Positions 1 to 8,204 of a stretch of DNA of 32,086 nucleotides are shown in pieces. The position numbers were made by a program, and so were the translations under genes. Origin of the DNA: Salipaludibacillus sp. CUR1 (GTDB lineage Bacteria; Bacillota; Bacilli; Bacillales; Salisediminibacteriaceae); the NCBI RefSeq assembly GCF_021028955.1, contig NZ_JAIWPE010000019.1:1-32086 (forward strand). The letters are read 5' to 3'. Positions within the stretch are counted from its first letter, which is position 1; every line of letters begins with the position of its first letter. Under the pieces are notes generated by a model. The model worked only from the letters and a program-made list of their open reading frames with translations. It searched no databases and was not told where the DNA came from.

Positions 1-60
1 TGAATTTAGCTGAGGACAAGCCCCTGGGCAAGCGCCCGCCTGGCGAACTGAAATGACTGC
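1..60. repeat. Structured intergenic repeat, copy 1 (cut by window edge)
   Basis: Positions 2-60 match positions 169-227 almost base for base (offset 167) with only a handful of differences. Only the right-hand half of the element is present; the left half lies outside the window. It contains the same GCCCCTGGGCAAGCGCCCGCC core as copy 2. I see no open reading frame with a ribosome site in it. Confidence 0.8.
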
Positions 61-100
61 TTTTATTCCACAGCTTTAAATCCAGTCATTAGAAGGACAT

Positions 101-227
101 AAGGCGGCGACGCCCGAGGGATTAGGCGCAGTCTGAAGATCCAATTCAACGAAGCCCCAGGCTGAGTTGGATTTAGCTGAAGACAAGCCCCTGGGCAAGC
201 GCCCGCCTGGCGGACTGAAATCACTGC
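101..227. repeat. Structured intergenic repeat, copy 2 (full unit)
   Basis: A GC-rich unit of about 120 nt in otherwise AT-rich spacer DNA. It can fold into nested stems: an outer GGCGG (103-107) with CCGCC (203-207), CAGTC (130-134) with GACTG (214-218), and an inner 9-bp arm 139-147 with 164-172 containing one G-U pair. The wording (CGCCCGAGGGATTAGGCGCAG, CTGAAGAT, AGCTGAGGACAAGCCC) resembles intergenic repeats I recall from other Bacillaceae genomes. Function is unknown; it may be a structured RNA or a miniature mobile element. Short frames across it are ignored. Confidence 0.7.
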
Positions 228-260
228 CATTACTATTTATCAGAGTTATGTACAAAAGCG

Positions 261-300
261 AAAAACCGAACAAAAATCATAAAATTTGTTCGGCTTTCTT
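261..300 (-). terminator. Intrinsic terminator behind the HesB-like gene
   Basis: A 9-bp perfect stem, CCGAACAAA (266-274) with TTTGTTCGG (285-293). Read on the minus strand it is followed by a T run (forward A261-265). It lies about 50 nt past the stop of the 346-600 gene. The forward side is also T-rich, so it may work in both directions. Confidence 0.65.
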
Positions 301-345
301 TATGATTACTATTCTTTTGTCCCGGCCTCTTAAGAAATCATACAA

Positions 346-600
346 TTAATGCAGCTTAATGCAGTCACCTTTTTCGCAAAAGTCGAGTGTTTTTCCGTCA
401 AACATCCACAGGTCATCTTCTTTAATAAAGAACCTTACTCCGTTAACGACACATTTCCAGTCATCGGCTTCTGAATTGTCTCTGTCTACACCAAGGAAAA
501 ATCCTTCTGCACCTCTTACAAACAGGCGGATTTCTTCTTCACCACCCAGTTCCATCTCTTCCTTATAAATGTTTGCAGCACGCTCTGTAATTTGTAACAT
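346..600 (-). CDS. Small HesB/IscA-like (YneR-type) protein
   Basis: An 84-residue protein starting at ATG 600 behind a strong GAGGAGG site. The opening (ITERAANIYKEE), the R-L-F-V-R-G-x-E-G-F-x-L-G-V core and the C-terminal DGKTLDFCEKGDC segment fit the HesB-like fold of the YneR type. Classical iron-sulfur carriers have Cys in the GGCSGF motif; here the matching position is Ala31 (RGAEGF). The remaining cysteines are C50, C75 and C80, so a standard A-type Fe-S scaffold role is doubtful. Family assignment is by motif only. The gene stands alone, follows the M20 peptidase gene on the same strand after a terminator, and has two TTGTGAA-N4-TTCACAA-type palindromes upstream, which suggests redox or oxygen control. 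Confidence 0.75.
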   Translation of the reverse strand: MLQITERAANIYKEEMELGGEEEIRLFVRGAEGFFLGVDRDNSEADDWKCVVNGVRFFIKEDDLWMFDGKTLDFCEKGDCIKLH

Positions 601-622
601 CGCACATTCCTCCTCAAAATAA

Positions 623-640
623 TTGTGAACAGTTTCACAA
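623..640. promoter_or_regulatory. Perfect Rex-type palindrome (also fits an Fnr box)
   Basis: TTGTGAACAGTTTCACAA is a perfect 7-bp dyad with a 4-nt spacer. It matches the Rex consensus TTGTGAA-N4-TTCACAA and also contains TGTGA-N6-TCACA, the Fnr/Crp form. It sits about 22-40 nt upstream of the HesB-like start codon, where bound protein would most likely block transcription. Confidence 0.65.
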
Positions 641-701
641 AATCATTTAAATAAATATCGAATTATCCTTACTAATAGGTTAACAACATCGTCATAGTGT
701 T

Positions 702-719
702 TTGTGAATCATTTCACTA
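702..719. promoter_or_regulatory. Second Rex/Fnr-type palindrome, one mismatch
   Basis: TTGTGAATCATTTCACTA has the same architecture as 623-640 with one changed base in the second arm. It lies 79 nt further upstream of the HesB-like gene. A lone half-site (TTCACAA) occurs near 767-773. Two similarly built sites in one 220-nt spacer are unlikely to be chance, but which regulator binds cannot be told from sequence alone. Confidence 0.55.
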
Positions 720-786
720 ACTTGATAGTTATAATATAAAATAATCTCCCTTAAATTACAATAGGGTTCACAAAAGCGTCACTTAC

Positions 787-819
787 AAAAAAATGGGGGG
801 ACAGACCCCCCATTTTTTT
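787..819 (-). terminator. GGGGGG-ACAGA-CCCCCC hairpin terminator, copy A
   Basis: A perfect 14-bp inverted repeat (787-800 with 806-819) around the loop ACAGA, with A7/T7 outer arms. It begins one base after the M20 peptidase stop codon. On the minus strand it reads as a G-C stem with a T run, an intrinsic terminator. It belongs to a family of four such elements in this window. Confidence 0.85.
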
Positions 820-820
820 C

Positions 821-1957
821 CTATTCAGCTGCGAGGCGTTTTAACAAATAAGCGATGAGAGCTGCTCTTTTCGGTAACTCGTCGAGGACAATGTGTTCGT
901 GTTCGGCATGGGCTCCGTCTCCGTAGCAGCCAAACCCGTCGATTGTCGGGATTCCCAGTCCAGCGGTAAAATTACCGTCGCTGCCCCCGCCAATGTGAGC
1001 CTCTTCCAGCTCAAATCCAATTTCACGGGCTGCATCCCGGGCAAGCCCGAATAAGTGCGCGGTTGCTTCGGTCCGTTCCATTGGCGGCCTGTTCAAACCG
1101 CCTTCCACTTCAATTTTCGCTCCTTCAGTCAGAGGCTCCAGGCTTTCAACTGCTTTCACCATCCGCTCGCCTTCTTCTTTCGTTTTTACCCGGAAATCGA
1201 TCGTGCACCGGGCAGAATCAGGCACGACATTCAGCCTTGTTCCTCCTTCAATGACTCCGATATTCACCGTGGTCCCTATTGAATAATCTGTCATGCCTTC
1301 GAGCTTGATGATCTGGTGCGCCAGTTCTTTAACGGCGCTGATTCCATCAGCATGGTGGCTTCCCGCATGGGAACTGTGTCCTTTGACAGTCAGCTCGTAA
1401 ATACCTACCCCGTTCCGGGACGTTTTCAACGCTCCGCTTCCGTGGACCGGCGCCTCTGTTACGAGTACCACATCACACATTTTTGCCGTTTCTTCAATTA
1501 AATCCCTGGAGCTGACACTTCCAATTTCTTCATCTGATGTACAAAGGAACGTAATTTCAAGCCCTTCCAGTCCCCCTTCAACTTCCACGAGGCCCTTTAC
1601 CGCCCATAACGCCTGAATAATTCCGCTTTTCATATCAAACACTCCAGGGCCGTAAAGCTTCCCTTCTTTCTCAACAATCGGAAGCCTTCCAGCATCCCAG
1701 ACCGTGTCGAAATGTACAAGAATCAGAACCTTCTTTTTCCCTTTTCCGATTTTAAATTTCAGGTGGTCCCCCTGCACGTCCTGCTTGAATACTTCCGGTT
1801 CCACACCTAAATGCTGTTTAAACAGCCCGGCAAGCACCTGTCCGCACTCGTCCACCATCTGTTTGTCCGGTGTTGGTGATTCAGCTCTTGTCAAAGTTAG
1901 CAAGTCTTCTTTTAATTCTTCCTTTTTTGTAAAAAAATAGTCTTTCAGTATTGTCAT
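821..1957 (-). CDS. M20-family metallopeptidase (carboxypeptidase G2-like)
   Basis: A 378-residue cytosolic enzyme without a signal peptide. The M20 metal site is complete: His82 and catalytic Asp84 in VHFDTV, bridging Asp108 in GPGVFDMKSG, catalytic Glu143 and metal Glu144 in SDEEIGS, Glu168 in TEAP, and a C-terminal His350 in GAHAEHEH. The dimerisation domain lies between about 180 and 290 (GHSSHAG at its start). The wording is closest to glutamate carboxypeptidase/ArgE-like members that cut C-terminal residues or N-acyl groups; the substrate is unknown. The start is ATG 1957, preceded by a GGGGTGAGG ribosome site. It is divergent from the peptide importer operon at 2306, which suggests it processes what that system brings in. 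Confidence 0.9.
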   Translation of the reverse strand: MTILKDYFFTKKEELKEDLLTLTRAESPTPDKQMVDECGQVLAGLFKQHLGVEPEVFKQDVQGDHLKFKIGKGKKKVLILVHFDTVWDAGRLPIVEKEGKLYGPGVFDMKSGIIQALWAVKGLVEVEGGLEGLEITFLCTSDEEIGSVSSRDLIEETAKMCDVVLVTEAPVHGSGALKTSRNGVGIYELTVKGHSSHAGSHHADGISAVKELAHQIIKLEGMTDYSIGTTVNIGVIEGGTRLNVVPDSARCTIDFRVKTKEEGERMVKAVESLEPLTEGAKIEVEGGLNRPPMERTEATAHLFGLARDAAREIGFELEEAHIGGGSDGNFTAGLGIPTIDGFGCYGDGAHAEHEHIVLDELPKRAALIAYLLKRLAAE

Positions 1958-2305
1958 GCTGCCTCACCCCTTTTACAGTATTTTTCATTTACAGCCTTGA
2001 TTTTCCTTTTAATCCTGCAGCTGAATGCACCTTGAATGATTACGTATTCTACTTTCATTTCAGAATGTTTGCAACAGTCTCTTTTTTTATAAAAAAACTG
2101 TCGAATAATCTCACATTTAGTCACTCTTACAGCCCCAAAGGTTTAAGCAATCCCCCCCTTTCAAGCAAACGTTTTCATAGTTTTTGATTATTTCAAATTG
2201 TCTTGCAATTATAAAAAATGATGGTAAGGTGGTCATATAAATTATAGTTACACTTCATTTTTACATAAAAAGTGAAGCGTGGCTTGAAAATGGAGGTAAT
2301 AATGG
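1958..2305. other. Divergent promoter region, M20 peptidase / peptide importer
   Basis: A 348-nt AT-rich spacer with no credible gene; a 78-codon forward frame has no ribosome site. It must hold promoters for both directions. T- and A-rich arms around 2072-2102 could pair (ACAGT with ACTGT), but no clear terminator is formed. A partial cre match lies at 2164-2177. I cannot place a good sigma-A -35/-10 pair for the importer; TATAAA at 2210-2215 is a candidate -10 without a matching -35. Confidence 0.6.
2164..2177. promoter_or_regulatory. Possible cre (CcpA) site, two mismatches
   Basis: Read on the minus strand it is TGAAAACGTTTGCT, matching TGWNANCGNTNWCA except at positions 12 and 14. Its place upstream of the importer operon would fit carbon control, but the match is much weaker than the cre boxes at 26124 and 29834. 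Confidence 0.3.
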
Positions 2306-3967
2306 ATGAAAAAGGCAACTAGAAGAAGTTTAGGGGCTGTTACTGCTTTAAGTGTTGGACTTCTTGTCGCCTGTGGCGGGGACGATAATAACACCACAGA
2401 GATTGAAGACGGGAATAACAACAATGCCGGAGAGGCTGCGGATAACACAGACAATAACGCAGACGCCGGTAATAATGAAGATGAGGCTACAGCAGAAGCG
2501 GAAGAATTACTGGAAGACAGTACTCTCGTCATTGCATCGGGAACAGATATGGTGTCCTGGGATATCCATGACCATGGAAACACCTCTACCGAAGCCGTGC
2601 ATGTTAATGTGTTTGACTACTTGTTTAAACGGGATTCCGAGACAATGGAAGTTGAACCTCACCTTGTCGCAGACTATGAAAATGTAGAAGACGACGTCTG
2701 GGAATTCACGCTCCATGACGATATCTATTTTCATAATGGCGATCAATTGACTGCGGAAGACGTTAAATTTACATTTGACCGGGTGATTGAAGATGAGACA
2801 CTTTCTGAACATTCACGGTACACCCAGTTAGGCGAAATTGAAGTTGTGGATGAACTGACTGTCCGAATGAACACTGACGGGCCTCAGCCATCTCTCTTAA
2901 ACCGTTTAGGTGCTACCGGGGCGGGAATTTTACCGAAAGACTACATTGAAGAAAACGGCATGGATCATTTCTTAGAAGAGCCTGTCGGTTCCGGTCCTTA
3001 TCAATTTGTCGAATGGTCTCGTGACGACAGAGTCGTTCTTGAAAAATTTGATGATTATTTCCTCGGGGAAGATTTTACCGACTGGGATGAAGTTGTTTTC
3101 CGCGCGATTCCGGAAACGTCAACCAGAGTGGGCGAATTACTGACAGGAAATGCCCACATCGTAACAGATGTCCCTCCAAATGAGTGGGAGAGAATTGATG
3201 AAAATGAAGGCACAAGGCATATAAACGCTGAATCAAACCGTGAAATGCTTCTTATTACACGACAATCTGAAGGTGTAGCCACTTCCGATCCGCGAGTTGT
3301 CGAAGCGATTGATTTAGCCATCGACAATGAAGCGATTACTCAACAAGTGATGCAGGGATCCGGCATTCCTACCCGTACACGTGTCACACCTGGTAATGTA
3401 GGCGCAAATGAAGATTTATTTGATACGTTTGTTCATGACCAGGACCGTGCCCGCGAGTTACTCGAAGAAGCTGGCTATGGCGACGGGCTTGAAATCACAA
3501 TGCAAGCTCCTCAAGGCCGCTACTTAATGGACTCTGAAATTGCGGAAGTTATTGTAGGGATGTTAAGTGAAGTCGGCATTACAGTTAATCTTGAATTTTT
3601 AGAATGGAGCCAGTTTGTTGAGATATACTCGGGCAATAATAATGAAGAATTAATGCTGCTCGGGCTTGCAAGTTCTCTGTTTGATGCCGCTCAAAACCTT
3701 GATCACTATACGACTGATTCACCTTTGAATAAAGGTAGAATGGATTACTCAAATGAAGAAGTGGATGAATTATTTGAAGCCGCTCTGGTGAATATGGATC
3801 CGGAAGAACGCGAGCAGCAGTACAAGCGTATTCAGGAGATATTAGCAGAAGACCGGCCGCATATTTATTTACACTCTATTAATATGAACTTCGGCGTCAG
3901 TGACCTCGTAGATTATGAGCCGCGCCAGGATGAATTGTACTATGCAAATGAAGTAACACGCAGATAA
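2306..3967 (+). CDS. Peptide-type ABC transporter substrate-binding lipoprotein (SBP family 5)
   Basis: A 553-residue protein of the OppA/DppA/AppA class that captures peptides or similar solutes outside the membrane. Residues 1-22 form a lipoprotein signal peptide ending in LVAC, with Cys23 as the lipid-modified residue. A low-complexity Asn/Asp/Glu linker follows to about residue 75, then the SBP_bac_5 domain (EPHLVADYENVEDDVWEFTL, FHNGDQLTAEDVKFTFDR, GSGPYQFVEW). The start is ATG 2306, with GGAGG at 2292-2296; an overlapping ATG at 2302 is in another frame. It is the first gene of a six-gene operon, separated from the permeases by 284 nt holding a stem-loop. The acidic linker is typical of halophile lipoproteins. 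The exact substrate cannot be read from sequence. Confidence 0.93.
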   Translation: MKKATRRSLGAVTALSVGLLVACGGDDNNTTEIEDGNNNNAGEAADNTDNNADAGNNEDEATAEAEELLEDSTLVIASGTDMVSWDIHDHGNTSTEAVHVNVFDYLFKRDSETMEVEPHLVADYENVEDDVWEFTLHDDIYFHNGDQLTAEDVKFTFDRVIEDETLSEHSRYTQLGEIEVVDELTVRMNTDGPQPSLLNRLGATGAGILPKDYIEENGMDHFLEEPVGSGPYQFVEWSRDDRVVLEKFDDYFLGEDFTDWDEVVFRAIPETSTRVGELLTGNAHIVTDVPPNEWERIDENEGTRHINAESNREMLLITRQSEGVATSDPRVVEAIDLAIDNEAITQQVMQGSGIPTRTRVTPGNVGANEDLFDTFVHDQDRARELLEEAGYGDGLEITMQAPQGRYLMDSEIAEVIVGMLSEVGITVNLEFLEWSQFVEIYSGNNNEELMLLGLASSLFDAAQNLDHYTTDSPLNKGRMDYSNEEVDELFEAALVNMDPEEREQQYKRIQEILAEDRPHIYLHSINMNFGVSDLVDYEPRQDELYYANEVTRR

Positions 3968-4016
3968 AGAGTATTCTTCACTCTTTAACTATTAAATGAC
4001 GGCAGCCGGGCTGAGT

Positions 4017-4047
4017 GAAGCATTGGGGGTGTTCCCTCCAATGCTTC
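4017..4047 (+). terminator. Stem-loop between binding protein and permease genes
   Basis: GAAGCATTGG (4017-4026) pairs perfectly with CCAATGCTTC (4038-4047), extended by G-C pairs toward the loop. The downstream T-rich run (TTTATCTTTCCATTTTTT) is interrupted, so it is probably a partial terminator or mRNA-end stabiliser, giving more binding protein than permease. This arrangement is common in such operons. The rest of the 3968-4251 spacer shows nothing else convincing. Confidence 0.6.
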
Positions 4048-4251
4048 CGCCCGTTTATCTTTCCATTTTTTCTTTATTGCCGGCAATGCCGTCTGGTTAA
4101 TTGAACCTGACAGGTCATGCTCTTATGACATTTGATTACAGTATACGTTTAATAATGCAGTATTTTTGTAAAGAGTGCGGCAAATTCCTGGCTCTGTCTT
4201 TTATTTATCAGTCATGCTTGCTTATTTTAATTACCGGAGGTGAACCATCCC

Positions 4252-5166
4252 GTGAAAAGATTTTTAATACAACGACTTCTTCAAATTATTCCTGTACTGA
4301 TCATCATGACTTTTATCGTATTCAGTCTTGTTTATGTAGCAGGAGACCCGGTCGCCCTCATGCTGCCTGAAGAAGCCTCTGCTGAAGATGTGGCACGGGT
4401 GCAGGAGTCGCTGGGACTGAACGAACCATTTTATGTCCAGTACGGAACTTTCCTGATAAATGCGCTGCAGGGCGATTTCGGCGTATCTTACAGGTATAAC
4501 CAGGACGCCATGTCCATTGTATTAGAACGGCTGCCTGCTACTTTCGAGCTGGCGATCGCTTCTATGTTTTTTGCTACTCTCATCGCTATTCCGATGGGAA
4601 TCTGGTCTGCGACACGCCGCAACACGTTTATCGATTTATTTATTACAGGCTCTTCTGTCTTAGGGAAAGCCATGCCGAACTTCTGGCTCGGTATTATGTT
4701 TATTCTTATTTTAGCTGTTAACACCCAGATATTCCCTGTCTCAGGAAGAGGGACGGTTATGCATGTCGTCCTCCCCGCTATTACACTCGGAACAGCAGTA
4801 GCTGCGGAGATGACAAGGTTAACAAGGTCAAATATGATTGAGATCCTTCACCAGGATTTTGTTCGGACAGCTAAAGCAAAAGGCGTCAGTAACGGGATAG
4901 TTACTTATAAACACTCCTTCAGAAACGCCCTTATTCCTGTTATTACGATTATGGCTCTTCAGACATCCACTTTAGTCGGGGGCGCCATCGTGACGGAACA
5001 GGTCTTTGCATGGCCGGGAATCGGCCAGCTGCTCGTACAGGCTGTAAACGCCCGGGACATGGCCATTGTGCAGGCAGCTGTGTTCTTAATCGCTATTCTT
5101 GTTATTGTAATTAACTTAATTGCTGACATCTTATACAGACTGTTAGATCCAAGAATTAAATATTAA
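4252..5166 (+). CDS. Peptide ABC transporter permease (DppB/OppB type)
   Basis: A 304-residue integral membrane protein with about six membrane segments, starting with FLIQRLLQIIPVLIIMTFIVFSL. The cytoplasmic EAA loop that docks the ATPase is visible as DFVRTAKAKGVSNGIVTYKHSFRN. I place the start at GTG 4252: the ribosome site GGAGGTGA (4236-4243) lies 8 nt upstream, whereas the GTG at 4240 in the same frame overlaps it. It pairs with the 5185 gene to form the channel of the importer. Confidence 0.92.
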   Translation: MKRFLIQRLLQIIPVLIIMTFIVFSLVYVAGDPVALMLPEEASAEDVARVQESLGLNEPFYVQYGTFLINALQGDFGVSYRYNQDAMSIVLERLPATFELAIASMFFATLIAIPMGIWSATRRNTFIDLFITGSSVLGKAMPNFWLGIMFILILAVNTQIFPVSGRGTVMHVVLPAITLGTAVAAEMTRLTRSNMIEILHQDFVRTAKAKGVSNGIVTYKHSFRNALIPVITIMALQTSTLVGGAIVTEQVFAWPGIGQLLVQAVNARDMAIVQAAVFLIAILVIVINLIADILYRLLDPRIKY

Positions 5167-5184
5167 TGAGAGGAGGTCTTGAAC

Positions 5185-6126
5185 GTGAACCAGCAAATTA
5201 ACCCGGAACCGCCTTCAGAGTCACAGGCTCAGGCGGCTCCGGACACTATGAAAAAGTATAAAAAATCATCCCCTCTCGTTCGCTGGACTAAGCTCCTGTT
5301 GAGAAGTAAAACAGGAACGGTCGGCTTGCTCATTGTGCTTACCGTTTTTATCGTCGGTATTTTTGCTGACCAGCTAGCTCCATTTGGAGTTAATGAGCAG
5401 AATTACGCCAATATGCTTGCTCCTCCTGCCTGGCAGGAAGGCGGAACGTCAGAACATATTCTCGGAACCGACAATTTAGGCAGGGACATTCTGAGCCGGA
5501 TTATCTACGGAACAACCATCTCACTCTTAGTAGGGATTTTCTCTGTAGTCGTGGCCGGTATTCTTGGAATGGGAGCAGGCCTGTTTTCCGGTTATTATGG
5601 CGGGTGGGTTGACACGGTAACTATGCGTATGGTTGATGCCTTTTTATCCATCCCGAATATATTGTTTATTCTTGTTATTCTTGCCGTCTTAAATCCTGGC
5701 ATCATGACTTTAATATTTGCCATAGGCGTGACGAACTGGGTAATTTATGCCCGGTTAATCCGGGGCGAAGTACTTTCAGTTAAAGAACGGGAATATGTGA
5801 AAGCTGCGAAGTCCATAGGTACGAAGAATTTAACGATCATAAGAAGACACATACTTCCTAACGTCTTTTCAACCTTTATCGTTATTTCTACATTAAGTGT
5901 GGCGACCACTATTATCCTTGAAGCATCGTTAAGCTTCCTGGGAATGGGCGTTCAGCCTCCTGACGTATCCTGGGGCTATATGCTTTCAGACGGACGTGAT
6001 TATTTAGCAACAAACTGGTGGCTTGCCACCTTCCCGGGACTTGCTATTACAATTACTGTCCTGGGAATCATTTTCCTTGGAGACTGGCTCCGGGATGTTC
6101 TCGATCCACGTTCACAAGGCCGTTAA
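5185..6126 (+). CDS. Peptide ABC transporter permease (DppC/OppC type)
   Basis: A 313-residue membrane protein. A hydrophilic N-terminal tail of about 40 residues precedes the first membrane segment, then a periplasmic-side region with the typical LGTDNLGRDILSRIIYG motif, and an EAA loop near EREYVKAAKSIGTKNLTIIRRH. The chosen start is GTG 5185, 7 nt after AGGAGGT (5171-5177); the in-frame TTG at 5179 is too close to that site. It follows the other permease by only 18 nt, and the two are clearly co-translated. Confidence 0.92.
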   Translation: MNQQINPEPPSESQAQAAPDTMKKYKKSSPLVRWTKLLLRSKTGTVGLLIVLTVFIVGIFADQLAPFGVNEQNYANMLAPPAWQEGGTSEHILGTDNLGRDILSRIIYGTTISLLVGIFSVVVAGILGMGAGLFSGYYGGWVDTVTMRMVDAFLSIPNILFILVILAVLNPGIMTLIFAIGVTNWVIYARLIRGEVLSVKEREYVKAAKSIGTKNLTIIRRHILPNVFSTFIVISTLSVATTIILEASLSFLGMGVQPPDVSWGYMLSDGRDYLATNWWLATFPGLAITITVLGIIFLGDWLRDVLDPRSQGR

Positions 6127-6138
6127 AGGAGGGGTATC

Positions 6139-7167
6139 ATGTCAGATAATAATCAGTTATTAAATGTCAATCAGTTAAAAACACATTTTTTCACAGAAAA
6201 CGGGACAGTCCCCTCAGTCGACGGGGTGTCCTTCACCGTTAATAAAGGAGAACTCGTAGCCATTGTTGGCGAGTCCGGTTCCGGGAAAAGTGTCACTTCT
6301 CTTTCTATTATGGGGCTTGTAGAAGACCCGGGTAAAATTGTAGGCGGAGAAATCCTTTTTGAAGAAAAAGATCTGGCTAAATATTCGAATCGGCAAATGC
6401 GGAAGATACGCGGTAATGATATTGCGATGATTTTTCAGGAGCCGCTTACTTCCCTGAATCCTGTGTTTACAATTGGGAATCAGCTGCGTGAAGCGATTTT
6501 GCAGCACCAGAACGTCGATAAAGCCACTGCTAAAAAAATGAGCATCGACATGCTTAAACAAGTGGGAATTCCAAGAGCAGATAAAGTTTACAATTCGTTT
6601 CCACACTCTCTAAGCGGCGGTATGCGCCAGCGGGTAATGATTGCGATGGCGTTATCCTGCAATCCTAAACTCCTCATTGCCGATGAGCCGACTACGGCAC
6701 TGGATGTGACGATCCAGGCTCAAATTCTTGAGCTTATGAAGGATCTAGTTAAGAAGATGGATACAGCTATTGTCCTTATAACTCACGACCTTGGTGTGGT
6801 CGCTGAGCTCGTCGACCGGGTTGTCGTTATGTATGCCGGCCAAGTGGTAGAGCAGGCTGATGTTTTCTCACTTTTTAAAGACCCAAAACATCCTTACACC
6901 CAAGGCTTACTCGACAGTACACCTAAAATCCAGGATTTAGATGAAGAACTGGTGTCCATAAAAGGTACGGTTCCTACTCCTGCCAATATGCCGAACGGCT
7001 GCCGCTTCCACCCGAGGTGCCCGCATGCTATGGACCACTGTGTGTCTCAAGAACCTCAGCTGGAAAAAATGGAAGAAGGACGGGAAGTACGATGCTGGCT
7101 TTATGACGAGGAGGTGATGGCCCATGAACAAAGCAAAAACAGCAGTGAAGCCGACACAACAAAGTAA
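6139..7167 (+). CDS. Peptide ABC transporter ATPase (DppD/OppD type)
   Basis: A 342-residue ATP-binding subunit with Walker A GESGSGKS (44-51), Q-loop Gln100, signature LSGGMRQ (158-164), Walker B LLIADEP (178-184, catalytic Glu183) and H-loop His216. The C-terminal oligopeptide-transporter extension carries the cysteine cluster [14 protein letters not shown], which in this subfamily can hold an Fe-S cluster. The start is ATG 6139 after AAAGGAGG. Its 3' end overlaps the next ATPase gene by 44 nt, so translation is coupled. It forms the ATPase heterodimer with the 7124 product. Confidence 0.93.
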   Translation: MSDNNQLLNVNQLKTHFFTENGTVPSVDGVSFTVNKGELVAIVGESGSGKSVTSLSIMGLVEDPGKIVGGEILFEEKDLAKYSNRQMRKIRGNDIAMIFQEPLTSLNPVFTIGNQLREAILQHQNVDKATAKKMSIDMLKQVGIPRADKVYNSFPHSLSGGMRQRVMIAMALSCNPKLLIADEPTTALDVTIQAQILELMKDLVKKMDTAIVLITHDLGVVAELVDRVVVMYAGQVVEQADVFSLFKDPKHPYTQGLLDSTPKIQDLDEELVSIKGTVPTPANMPNGCRFHPRCPHAMDHCVSQEPQLEKMEEGREVRCWLYDEEVMAHEQSKNSSEADTTK

Positions 7168-8173
7168 AAGTAAATCTCCTTTACTGGAACTCAAAAATGT
7201 AAAAAAACATTTCGATGTGACAGAAGGATGGTTTACAAAGGAACGGGAATACCTCCGGGCTGTGGACGGGCTGAACTTCACAGTGAAAAAAGGCGAAACG
7301 TTAGGGATTGTGGGCGAATCAGGGTGCGGAAAATCAACCACAGGAAACTTGATCGTTCGTTTACTTGACCCTACAGAAGGGGAAATCATCTTTGAAGGCG
7401 AAGATTTAACCAAGCTGGAGGGTGAAAAACTCAGACAAAAACGCCGTGACATCCAAATGATTTTTCAGGATCCTTTTTCATCGCTTAATCCGCGGATGAG
7501 AGTCTTTGAACTCATTGCAGAACCTTTGCGGACACACCAGACACATAAAGGTGAGGACCTAAAGAAACGGGTATATGAACTGATGGATACTGTAGGCCTG
7601 AATGAAGAAATGGCCCAGCGCTTCCCGCATGAATTCAGCGGCGGTCAGCGGCAGCGTATCGGCATCGCCCGCGCTCTTGCTTTAAATCCGAAATTAATCG
7701 TGTGCGATGAGCCTGTTTCTGCTTTGGACGTGTCCATTCAGTCGCAAATTTTAAATTTGCTTCAACGGCTTCAAAAGGAGCTTGAATTAACCCTGGTTTT
7801 TATTGCACACGGTTTACCTGCGGTTAAGCATATCAGTGACCGGATTGCTGTCATGTATTTAGGGAAAGTCGTCGAACTTACTACCCGCGAGAAGCTTTTC
7901 GCTAACCCGATGCATCCTTACACAGAAGGACTGCTGTCCGCAGTGCCTGTCCCTGACCCGGAAGTCAGGGAATCAAGAGAACGCGTGGTTTTAAAAGGGG
8001 ATATTCCAAGCCCCGTTAATCCGCCATCAGGCTGCAGCTTTCATACACGATGCCCTTTCGCTGATGAAAAATGTAAACAGGAGGTTCCTGAATTCAGAGA
8101 GCTGAAACCGGATCACTTTGTGTCATGTCATTATCCCCTGGAAAGCGGGAAAGGCACCCTCCAAAACAATTAA
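7124..8173 (+). CDS. Peptide ABC transporter ATPase (DppF/OppF type)
   Basis: A 349-residue partner ATPase with Walker A GESGCGKS (64-71), signature FSGGQRQ (171-177), Walker B LIVCDEP with Glu196, H-loop His229 and a C-terminal Cys-rich tail (CSFHTRCPFADEKC). In most family members the H-loop reads SHD or AHD; here it is AHG, with Gly230 replacing Asp, although His229 is kept. The start is ATG 7124, with GAGGAGGTGA about 7 nt upstream and inside the preceding gene. The regulator gene follows 31 nt later. Confidence 0.93.
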   Translation: MNKAKTAVKPTQQSKSKSPLLELKNVKKHFDVTEGWFTKEREYLRAVDGLNFTVKKGETLGIVGESGCGKSTTGNLIVRLLDPTEGEIIFEGEDLTKLEGEKLRQKRRDIQMIFQDPFSSLNPRMRVFELIAEPLRTHQTHKGEDLKKRVYELMDTVGLNEEMAQRFPHEFSGGQRQRIGIARALALNPKLIVCDEPVSALDVSIQSQILNLLQRLQKELELTLVFIAHGLPAVKHISDRIAVMYLGKVVELTTREKLFANPMHPYTEGLLSAVPVPDPEVRESRERVVLKGDIPSPVNPPSGCSFHTRCPFADEKCKQEVPEFRELKPDHFVSCHYPLESGKGTLQNN

Positions 8174-8204
8174 GGATATGGGATAAAAGGAAGTGACAGA
8201 TCGT

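Noticed and set aside
167-349. Short frames across the left repeat (76-273 minus, 167-349 plus)
   Set aside because: They lie inside the structured repeat and terminator, without ribosome sites.
2248-2583. 111-codon minus-strand frame, Ser/Ala-rich
   Set aside because: It is the antisense shadow of the lipoprotein signal peptide and Asn/Asp-rich linker.
4101-4370. 89-codon plus-strand frame upstream of the first permease
   Set aside because: No ribosome site, and it overlaps the permease start in another frame. The strong GGAGGTGA there serves GTG 4252.
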